Assembly (NCBI GenBank): GCA_036346395.1
Contig: CM070602.1
Coordinates: 21,523,098-21,587,097, forward strand
Direction of reading: 5' to 3'
Length of the DNA stretch: 64,000 nt
Source: Hsuehochloa calcarea
Lineage: Eukaryota > Streptophyta > Magnoliopsida > Poales > Poaceae
This document shows, one piece after another, positions 35,830 to 45,588 of this stretch. Position 1 is the first letter of the stretch, and each line of letters opens with the position of its first letter. A program made the translations under genes and the position numbers. Under the pieces are notes generated by a model. The model searched no databases, was not told the origin of the DNA, and was given only the letters and a program-made list of their open reading frames with translations.

Positions 35830-38800
35830 TGTAACATCCCAAAATTTGGCATGTTTTAAAGTTTTAAAAGAAAATAACCATTTGAATTTTTCTACTAAAG
35901 TTAAAGCTTAATTAGAAATTTCAGAGATCAAAAACAATTTAATATGATTAATTCCAACATCAACTATTATCAAAATTATTTTATTTGGATTCTATGGGCT
36001 TAGATATATTTTATAGAATTTTCTAGGATTTTTCCGAGTGCATTTGCTATTTTCTAATTGCCTTTTGGATTTTCTCGCTATTTTCTAAAAAGAAAACATA
36101 TTAATTTTCCCGAATAAGAATGTAGTCAAGCCCATCACGCTCCAGACCACCCACCTCCTCCGCCCAACTCCCGCGCCTGCTTTTTTTCTCAGCCTGCAGC
36201 CGCCAAGGCCAAGGCTTGGCCCACCTGCCACCGCCGCCCTCTGCCCGGTGGCCCTGCTGGCTGGGCCACGCCCCGCCGCTTTCTCCCATCGACCGGTGGT
36301 CCCACCATCGCCACCACTCGTCTTCTCCCGGACTCTTCCCGTCCGAAGTCTCGCTTCGCACGCCGCCGCCTGCCTCCGAAGTCGATCTCCTCTCCCGAGG
36401 CTATAAAGCACCCCGAGGCCCTCGTTCTCCTCGCCTGCCCTCCCTCTCGGCCCCAAGGTTGCCACGCCTCCTTCCTCCGTCCCGCCACAGACATCAAGAA
36501 CCACCGACGGTCACCGCTTCCTTCGCCGCGCATTCTCCACCTCCGTAGCTTCTCGGCGCGCCACCACCACCAATAGGATCGCAATACCTGTGCTTCACCC
36601 ACCACCTTCGCTTTTGGTCGCCGACGCCCCATCGCTGCTTTTCACCGCCGTCCGACAAAACACCGCCGCCACCGCCGCTATCTCTTCATCGCCACCGGTG
36701 AGCCGTCGCCGCCCGACCCTACCACCACCCTCGCCTTCGCCACCTCCCGGCTTCGCTTATTCCGCGCCGTTGCCTCGCCGCCGCCGCCGCCATCGCAAGC
36801 AAAGTCGCTCGCCGAGCTTTCTCTACTTTGGATCGTGTTGTCGGCGCACCAGTACCACCTCGAGGTTGTGTCCTCGTGGCGCCTCGTCAAGTCCTCGTCA
36901 CCATCACGTGGCGCACCCAAGTTTCCACCAAAACCAAATCGCTGGACTCACCCATGGTACACCTCGTCACCTCCATGTGGACCCACTTGTCGGTTGATTT
37001 TAATATCGGCCGAATTTCCTGCTGACGTCATCCCGACGTCATATTCATCTTTTTCATTGAAAATAAATCAGGAAATTAAATTAAAATGCAAATTAGGGTT
37101 TTGATTTATTTTCAATCTTCCAAAGCCCATATCTTTTGCATCCGAACTCCGATTGAGCCCATTCAAATTTGTAAATTCATCTAAATTCGAGCTCTATTTA
37201 TTTATGATTTTTATTTAATTTTTGGAGTTGGTTTTATCTCTGTTTGATATTTATTTGTTCTATTTGCTTATTTTGCGAGTAGACGTTGCTACTTCGGGAA
37301 GTTTTGAACAAGGAGAAGCACACCAAGATCAAGATCAATCCCAAAATTTATTCCAAGGCAAGCCGTAGTCCTTTGATCATATTGATCCTATGATTTCAAA
37401 AGTATATTGTTTTATACAATTGCATGCTATCTTTATATCAATTGTTTTGGGTTTAGTTATTACCTGTTGTCATTATGCCTCCATTGAACATTTGAATGCC
37501 ATGAATCCTTTGTCACCCTAGCTTGGATAATTTTAGTTGGACATATTTGTATCACCAACATGGGTATCGTATTGTTGCTTAGTCAAGCTTAGTTGCGATG
37601 GGTTGTCATCACATGTGTCTTAATGATTTAATCTTGACTTAATGACTTATGGAATTGTGGTGGTTAGCCACTGTTATTAAAACTACCATGACAGGGGATG
37701 TCATTGGTTCTATTTATACAAAATTGTCTTCACTCAGGCGAGTGGATGGTGGATTGAGGGTGTGGATTTGACACGTTGTGGGTTTGTGGAAAGATCGCCT
37801 GAGTAACTTGCCAAGGACTTAATCTTGTGCGCCATTGAACTGAGCCTTAACCGTACAACCACATGTCCTGTATGGGCGGGACCTAGCTGATTAATTTGCA
37901 ATGTCTTAATTTTGGTTCTGTCTTGGAAGAGTGAGTTACGGGGTACGTGCTCACTACGGCGCAAGAGGGGGGCCCTGTCTAGTCGGATGGAGACATTCAG
38001 TGTTGAAACCTTAGCGGGCAGAACTGGGTTAAGAAGGAGCTTTGTAAAGGCTTTGTCACGTGTTTCAGCCTCGCTACCCAAGGTAGTGAGCGGTGGTATC
38101 GACGGATGCCAAACCAACTAGAGAAGTCGTGTCTTGTGGGTCAAGCCGCACAACCTCTCGCAGAGTGTAAAACTATTCAATAGCCGTGTCCGCTGTTATG
38201 GACGTGCTCGGAATTTCACACGGAGATAGAGTTTCTTCCAAAATGAGTCGGAGTGTGAATGGGAAGTTCACTTGATGAATATAATGTTTGTTCGGTGAAT
38301 GGGTAATTCACTTGGTGGTTTGTTGATTGGTGAACGGGAGTTCATCGGTCATTTGTTGGTTGGTCGCTGAATGGTTAGTTCACCGTTGTTTCAAAGAACT
38401 TGTTTACTTATTTAGTATTCTTTTCAATTACGCATTTCAATCTATTTATGGTATTTGTTAAATGTCTGTTTCGCAAAATAACCATATAACTATCGCTTGG
38501 TAAGCCTTGCATGAATACTATTTGCATACATTTCCCTACGGCTCGAAAGTGCTTTATGTACTCACGGCTCATGCCTTTGTTGATCAGTTGAAGAATATCA
38601 AGCTGCACAGGAGTTCTTTCAGAATCAAGACGTTGAAGGTTTTGCGGATTAGGATGCGTTCTCCACTGATTGCTCGTGAGCATGTTGATTGGCCTTTCCA
38701 AGTTTCTCGCTCACCGCAAGAGTTTATTTGTTTCTTTAGCCTCGCGTGGCAAGTTAAGTAAACATTGACCATAAGGTCCAGCTTATTATTATTTGTTATT

Positions 38801-38931
38801 TTGAGATCTTTCTAGTTAAATCGAATAAATGGATGGTATTCCATCACTGTTTCCTGTGTGAGCTAGCTACTGATCTGGGACTAGTTCAGAATACACAGAG
38901 GGTTCCTGAGATGTATTTTCGGGTCCCGACA
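35830..38931 (+). repeat. 3' LTR of the gag-only gypsy element
   Basis: 3102 bp and near-identical to the left LTR. Most differences are 1-4 base indels in GC-rich sequence plus scattered substitutions. Long frames here (for example on the - strand at 36085-36632) are shadows of GC-rich LTR. Confidence 0.92.
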
Positions 38932-39081
38932 TTAGCGTCCGCAGTTGGACGCACTCGATGGCCCAAAGAAACCATATGCGACCAGCTAAGCAGCCAACAC
39001 CTAAAAAACGAAGGCATCAACAGACAACAGGGGCATCTTCCTCTTTGCTGTAGATGCAGCCGCCCTCTGCGTTCCCTGCCA

Positions 39082-40290
39082 CTCGCCGGACGGCCGCCGC
39101 TCGACGTGAGGCCGCCACCACTCTCCGCACGCGTCATGTGCCCGTGCAGATCGTCTGCTGCCAAGCACGCATGACTCGAACTAATCCCGCTGTTGGTTAT
39201 TGATCGGAGAGGTGGATCTCTGCATTAGTTGTCGACTTGTCGCCTCACACGCATGCAGTGTTCGGTCGGGTAATTGATCTCTGCATTAGTTGTCTCCTCT
39301 TTTTTCTTAGCGAAGATCAAAGGTAATTGATCTTCGCACTAGTTCGTACGAAGATGGAAGTTACTAATCTCTGCATAAGCAAAATATAAATTGCTTAGTA
39401 GCCTAATAAAAGTGGATCACATGTTTTCCATGCTGAATTTTTTTTTTATATCAATTGACCATACCAATATGGAAGTTAAATTTACTGTACAAATTTGAGT
39501 AGTGTTGACAAGTGGCCATGTATGGAAAATATTGTCAATAGTCAGGTTTGTAGCACCTTGTCTCTGGAACTTGGTTGTTTTCGAACTAAATTTATGTGTT
39601 GAGAGAAATGTATGTTTTATATCCAGAATATTTGTTCAATTACTCTCAATGCTTGAGTTTATGTCATCTATCATGCGTATGCGTATACTTGAGCTTCACC
39701 GTACGGCAATCTGAGAGTTAACATCAGCAAAATTCACACGCATCAAGTTTCAGCATTAACATCAACGCACGCAAAAAAGGCTGACACATGAACTTGAACA
39801 TTTCACCAGAATCTGAATGCACATGAATACTCACTGAAACGCTCATTTACAGCCATTTTATGAACCTGCAAGAATGTTCAATATATAGTACAATATTACC
39901 AAGTTTCATCAACGATTTTAGTTGGTAAACAACTTTGCTGACTCACCAATTTTCCAGCTGCAATAAAACTATATGATATGTACAAAATCTTCCTAATTTC
40001 GTTATCAGATACTGAATTTGTATACGAAATGACCCCTGATCTGGGTTCAATACCACAGACTTGAAGTTGCATACAAAAAGATTTACAAATTTAGTTCCCA
40101 GTTCTTCACATTTGCATCAATAAGCACCGTTCTCTTCATGTACATCAACAAATCTGCCACGGCTCAATCAAAGAAATATACACCCACATGGCTGTGAGCA
40201 CTAGGAAAACGACTCACGTGAACAACACGATCTGCACGGTCAAATGACGCGTGCGGAGAGTGGTGGGGGCCTCACGGCGAGCAGACAGAG
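39082..40290. mobile_element. Element with GC-rich long inverted repeats (Mutator-like?)
   Basis: The left arm (about 39082-39158), containing ccaccactctccgcacgcgt, recurs as its reverse complement at about 40225-40290 (acgcgtgcggagagtggtgg). Arms are about 70 bp at roughly 80 percent similarity; the interior is AT-rich and non-coding. GC-rich long terminal repeats suggest a MULE derivative, but no 9-bp duplication was found, and the next element starts right after the right arm. Confidence 0.5.
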
Positions 40291-40295
40291 GGGGG

Positions 40296-41766
40296 TGAAG
40301 AATTTAAATTCGTTATTACGTGTTAATTGAGTATTTTGGTAATTAATGATAATCATTATGTGAACTAATATTTTTATGAGTTGGTGAAATAGGTTAAGTC
40401 ACGTGATGATGAAGACAAATTGATGGATCAATCTGTTAAAGGTCATCAAATCAAGTTATTGGCGTCATGTGTTGATGCTCAAATCAAGAACCCGTTCTCG
40501 GAGAAAAGATGTGGATAATCATCCAACAGCTCTAAGGGATTGTGCAAGGCAAAGATATATCTAGCATAGGCTAATGATTTGTTTCTTAATCATTTTACTG
40601 GTCTAGGTGTTAGGTGTGAAGACCGGATTGCTAGCGTAAGTTGTCGTACTATTAAGAGGGTCTTGAATAGTAGCCTGAGTGTATCATGTGTTGGAAGCTC
40701 TTTATGCTTGCTCTAGCTCTCCGTAGCATGTTGCTGTTATTTGCTAATGTATTTTACAAATAGTTAAAGCTCATGCATAATCCTGGTAGCATGTGACTTT
40801 AGTTTATGAATGTGTTTTGCAAACGGTTTGAGTCCATGTACCTAATCCTTTTGGCATGATTCTAAAAGTAGGCAAATGTGTTTTGCAACTTGTTGAGAAT
40901 TTTACTTTCATCCCCTATTTGCATTACACATCATTGGCAAATGTGTTTTGCAAATTGAGTTGAAGTAAAATATAAAATCTGTTTTTCTAAGTCAACCAGC
41001 GGCCTGACCGTAGCCCTTTGGGTGATCTGACCGACCCTTGAGGGGTTTGACCGGGGTGAGTGCCGGTCCAACCCTCCTGGCGGTCTGACCGCCTGTACTG
41101 ACCGGTCTGACCAATGGGAATCCGATTTGACTAGCCCCACGGCCAGTCTCCCCGGTTAGCTTTTTCCAGAGAGGGGTGTTTCTCCTCCTGGCCTGGCTCC
41201 TATATGGAGCGGTCTGACCGCCCCCTGGCAGTCTGACCTATTTGGTCCGGTCTGACTGGCCCTTATATGGATTGTCAGTCCGGTTGAGGGTCCAATTGCT
41301 AGTTTTTATAGCCGTTGGAGCTTGGGCGATCTGACCGGCCTTTGGTTAGCGGTCATACCGGGTTTTCCTATTTTTCTACACATTCTCCTCCAATGACTAG
41401 TTTTCTTGTGTGGGTGTATAAATACCCCCTGTGGCCGGTTGTGGAAGAGTGTTGGTGACATTTTTGTTCCCCTTGAGCAAAGAGCAAGTCATCTTCTCTT
41501 TTTTGTGCATGTGTTGCACTTAGTAAGCTTAGAGAGCAAAATTCTAGTGCATGTGTTATATTAGGTGTTGGATTAAGTATCTATTGGGCTTAGACACTTG
41601 ATTCGTTCAAGTGAGCGTCTCCGACTTGTTACTCTTGGTGTTTGCCGACACCTAGACGGCTTGGATGAGTTGCGTCGGTGATCTTCTCAAAGAAGGTTGT
41701 GAGAAGACCTGGGCAGTTGTGAGTGGTTTGGAGATCGCTATCTCCAGAGTGGAGGAAGAGCAACCC
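40296..41766 (+). repeat. Left LTR (first part) of the outer Sirevirus-like element
   Basis: Contains repeated ggtctgaccg/cggtcagacc palindromic modules (about 41000-41350) and a TATA-like tataaata at 41417-41424. It is cut by the gypsy insertion at 41767. Confidence 0.75.
41417..41424 (+). promoter_or_regulatory. Putative LTR TATA box
   Basis: tataaata downstream of the palindromic module cluster in the outer LTR. Confidence 0.4.
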
Positions 41767-41955
41767 TGATGAGGCCCTAGGTGCATCTACTGCGGTGGTA
41801 AATATTCCTAAGTTGTCAGTGTATGCTAAACCTCAAGTTGAGCCTATTTTACTTTAATGGAGAAAGAAACAAGAACTAGCTTCGGCCAAGAGCGCGGAGA
41901 GAAAGGTAGGCCGAAGGGGGAGCTATTACGTATCAACACACATTGGTCTGTATCA
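41767..41955 (+). repeat. 5' LTR of the small gypsy element
   Basis: 189 bp, starting tgatgaggccctaggtgcat and ending ggtctgtatca. It matches 52101-52299 with scattered substitutions and small indels. Confidence 0.72.
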
Positions 41956-41958
41956 TCT

Positions 41959-41970
41959 TGGTATCAGAGC
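41959..41970 (+). other. Primer-binding site (initiator Met tRNA)
   Basis: TGGTATCAGAGC three bases after the short LTR. Confidence 0.85.
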
Positions 41971-42024
41971 GTGGTTGATCATAGTATGTGAATTTTTTTT
42001 CTTGGTACTTTGAGGTTGATCATC

Positions 42025-43728
42025 ATGTCAAGAACTAGTCAGCGTGGTTCTAATGGTGGATCGGATGAGGAGCCTATGCACGGTGATACACTATTACCGG
42101 ACGTACGTGCTCAATTTGATGCTACTACCGGCTATTTTCTTCATCGCGAGAAGGTGTTACGCCATCAACTTGAAGCTCAAATCTAAGGGATGCAAGTCAA
42201 TGCGAACGAACATCGTATGATGGATGGTTTCATCAATCTGAACCTTGCTATCCGTCGCTTGGAGGAGAGTCTACCATCGTCACGAGGAGCTCATGTACCG
42301 GTGCTGCCCCAACCACAACATGGACGTGCACAACGTGTTGTACGCTGAGATGGAGATGACTTCTACGTTGTTGATTCAGAGGAGGATCTTTCCGATGATC
42401 GTGGAAGATATCAATAATGTCCACGTTGTGATTACTTCGATCGTCGAGGTGTTGGACATGGTGGACATCATAATGGAGGTGATTAACTTGAAGACGATGG
42501 TATCAGGAGAATCAAGGTCACCATACCAGAGTTCAGGGCAGATCTGCTCCGGAGGCTTATTTGGAGTGGGAGATGCGTGTCACTCAAATTTTTGACAACA
42601 ACCACTACTTCGAAGAGAAGAAGGTTTGTGATGTCTTGATTGAGTTCACCGAATACGCTATTATTTGGTGGGATCAATTGAATCGTGCGAGGGAACGTCA
42701 TAACACTTGAGTGACGATGAAGCAAGCTATGTGGGAATGATTTGTATCGGCATATATACAAGGACGCTACATACAAAGCTACGACTACTCAAGGTGCTAA
42801 GACAGTGAGCAAGTACTATCAAAAGATGCAAGTGCTCATGATCCGTACAAGTGTGCGTGAGTCGGTGGAGGCGGCTATGACACGTTCTTCGAGGGGCTGA
42901 GTGAAGATGTGCGGAACTGTGTTGATTTGATGCAATACAACACCGTGCAAGAATTACTTCATCAGGCGAAGCGTGCTGGACAATGGATGAAGGACACTCA
43001 AGCAAAGGGTGACCGAACCACTATAGCACTTGGAGACATGCAACTTCGCATGACGGAGATGCGGGATCAACTGCTAAACCAGTTGCATCCATTACACCGG
43101 TTCGGAGTACATTCAAGGAGGCTTCGAAGCCTATAAGTGTTGCGGGCAAAGAAGTCTCATATGCTGATTCTAGTGCATTCTCTACGGCTAGAACTAGCAA
43201 CATTGAATGCTTCAAGTGTAAGAGCCAAGGTCATATGAAGAACGATTGTCCAAACATGAGGACGGTATTGCTTACACATGATAGCTATGCAACGGAGAGT
43301 GACAACGATGAATCTAAGCCCTCTGATGAATCTAAGAAGCTAGAGCCAATCATTTGTTATCCGAAATAAGGTGTTAGTTTGATGGCTCAAACGGTGCAGC
43401 GTGGTAACACTGTTATTTGTGCGGAAGGGACAATGACGTCATATCTTTCAAATCGATTGCTAGATCAAAGAGAAGATATGTAAACTGATTATTGATAACG
43501 GGAGTTCGAGCAACATGATTGGAAAGGATTTGGTCGAATCACTCTCATTGTCTACATGGAGGCATTCTAAACCATATTACATCCAATGGCTCAACAACGT
43601 CGGCAAAGTCAAGATCACACATAAGGTGAGAGTGCTACTTACTATTGATGGCCATGTTGATAAGGTGGAGTGTGATATGGTACCTATGCATTCTGGTCAT
43701 ATTCCATTGGGACGTTCATGTCAATTTG
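42025..43728 (+). pseudogene. Ty3/gypsy gag-protease remnant, 5' part
   Basis: The frame starts near 42025 (MSRTSQRGSNGGSDEEP). A gag domain follows in fragments (RADLLRRLIW near 42540; FFEGLSEDVRNCVDLMQYN near 42890-42940, in different frames). A zinc knuckle CFKCKSQGHMKNDC lies at about 43210-43250. The retropepsin region begins near 43490 with IIDNGSSSNMIG (the gypsy D-x-G-S form), then PYYIQWLN and HKVRVLLTIDG. It is broken by many frameshifts and stops. Coding is interrupted at 43728 by the inner copia element and resumes at 51932 (the QGRSNRYTF type of sequence) for about 50 codons, ending close to the purine tract. No reverse transcriptase or integrase is present. Confidence 0.75.
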
Positions 43729-45531
43729 TGTGGATATCATGGGGATATGTTCCAGATCTTAGGATGATGTGACAATTGGCAATGGTGTTTACGGTTTGTC
43801 GTTTCACGAGTTTTCGACAAAGCTTCAGGCATTCTGGACAGGGGCGGTCCGACCGGTCCTAGCACGGCGGTCCGACCGGTCCCAAATCGGTCGGACCGCC
43901 ATGTGCGCGGTCGGACCTACCGTGATCTAAAAGTGGTCAAAACGAGTGGGCAAAAATAGGTGTTGTAGGCAAGTGAGGGGATCCCAATGCACTTGGTCTC
44001 ATGATTTTTGGAGTCTCCAGTAAGAAGTTCTATTCGTTTTTAATTTCCAGAAGGTTTCGGAATTTCAGGGCATGAATTTCAGCTAAGTCCCTATGGGCGG
44101 TCCGACCGGCTCACAGGGAGTGGTCCGACCGGCTCACATGGAGCGGTCAGACCGGTATTGACTTGAACGTTGGCCAACTTCGTGGCGATGTTGTTTTGTT
44201 AGGTCAAAGTCATTGGTATCGTGGCATATGGTTTGCATGATGCATGTTTTGACTAATATGGGTCAAGTTGTGAAGAACTTGTTCCCGAATTCGTGTTTGC
44301 TTGTCTATGGTTGTGCAGGTTGTTTGGTGGTCAACGACGGTCAACGGCGAGGAGGATCGGGACTAGACTTGGAGAGTTGAGGTTCAGAACGATCGACGAT
44401 GCCGGGTGAGGTCAATGACTCAAGCGTGACACAAGATGGACAAGGGTGACCTATTAGCAAATCCGAGGCGCAAGATGGCGCTAGCGGTTTAGGTCAAAGG
44501 TTAAAGACGGCGCTTATGGCTGCGTGCGTGTGTGACCCGCTTGTTAGTGGGCCTTAACGGGAGCCCAATGGAGTCAAACCCTAGGAGTTCTAGGCCTCCA
44601 CTATAAATAGGAGGAGGTGGTGGCTGCACCATCTAACTCTCTCGCTGTTTTTCACGTCTTTTGTTGTTTTCAAACCCTAATTGGCTTAGGGGGAGTTGAG
44701 GTGGAGGCTAGGGCTTTTCATGGTTTGAGGTGAATTTCGTGATCTTGGATTGACCACTGATCCATGATGGTGTGGGTGTAATTCAGCGACGATCACGTTA
44801 TTAATCTATGCAAGGTTTGCTTGAGATAAGTCTCTTTTCGTTCTTACTTTCAATTTCGTGATTTTAGGGCTTTCTTTGATCCGCGAGTTTGTGATTGATT
44901 CTTTCACGTAAATTAGCTTGCTGTGATATGTGTGAATCTATCTAGAATCATCTTGATCATCAATCACTCACGAACAAGCATTAGGATCAAGTTTTCGTTC
45001 TTACCCGCTTTTAGACCTCTCGTTATTCAATTGGCAATTGCTCAGGATCTATCCAAGAATTATCATAATATTCATTTGGAATAGGTCCTCAATAGCATAG
45101 AGAAGGTGTGTGCAAAGTTTCGTAAAGATTGGAGTTGAGAATCAAAAGTTTGACCTAATTGCAACTTCATCATCGGCCGATTTTATCGCTTTAAATCGGT
45201 TCGAGCTCACGGGTCGATCGCCATCATCACCGGCCGACCGATTTTGAGCGGTCCGACCGCCAAAGACAACAATGGTCGACCGCCCGACAATCGGTCCAAC
45301 CGGTTGGGTCCAGAGGTCGACCGCCTGCAAAGAGTGATTTGATAATCTTAGTTGATTTTGTTATTTTGCTTAGGGATTTAATTGGATTCAATACTAGTCT
45401 TCCATCAGATCGGTATATTGATCTTCATAGCTTCCTAATAGCTATTGGAGTGAAATTGTGTTGAATTCATTATTTGGGAAAAAGTGAGCGTGCTCCTATT
45501 CACCCCCTCTAGTCGCCTTTTCGGTCCAACA
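43729..45531 (+). repeat. 5' LTR of the inner Sirevirus-type element
   Basis: 1803 bp. Palindromic cggtccgaccg modules lie at about 43850-43920, 44095-44155 and 45240-45325; a TATA box lies at 44602-44609. Confidence 0.92.
44602..44609 (+). promoter_or_regulatory. LTR TATA box
   Basis: tataaata in ccactataaataggagg, conserved in the right LTR at 50947-50954 and located mid-LTR, downstream of two palindrome clusters. Confidence 0.6.
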
Positions 45532-45533
45532 AG

Positions 45534-45547
45534 TGGTATCAGAGCCC
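45534..45547 (+). other. Primer-binding site (initiator Met tRNA)
   Basis: TGGTATCAGAGCCC two bases after the 5' LTR. Confidence 0.92.
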
Positions 45548-45588
45548 GGTTAGTTCACTCTTGATCTTAACCGCCACCAACTTTGGCG

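Larger units (their letters stand above)
30282..38931 (+). mobile_element. Non-autonomous Ty3/gypsy LTR retrotransposon with 3.1-kb LTRs, gag only
   Basis: Two long direct repeats (30282-33387 and 35830-38931) start TGTAACATCCC and end GGGTCCCGACA. The 5-bp TTAGC flanks the element on both sides (30277-30281 and 38932-38936). A primer-binding site, TGGTATCAGAGC (33392-33403), complements the 3' end of initiator methionine tRNA, and a polypurine tract precedes the right LTR. The 2.4-kb interior has gag remnants but no protease, reverse transcriptase, RNase H or integrase. It must have moved using another element's enzymes. Superfamily assignment rests on the gag type. Confidence 0.92.

Noticed and set aside
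36085..36632. 139-147 codon - strand frames in the 3' LTR
   Set aside because: The same GC-rich LTR segment in the other copy gives different frames because of small indels, so coding is not conserved.
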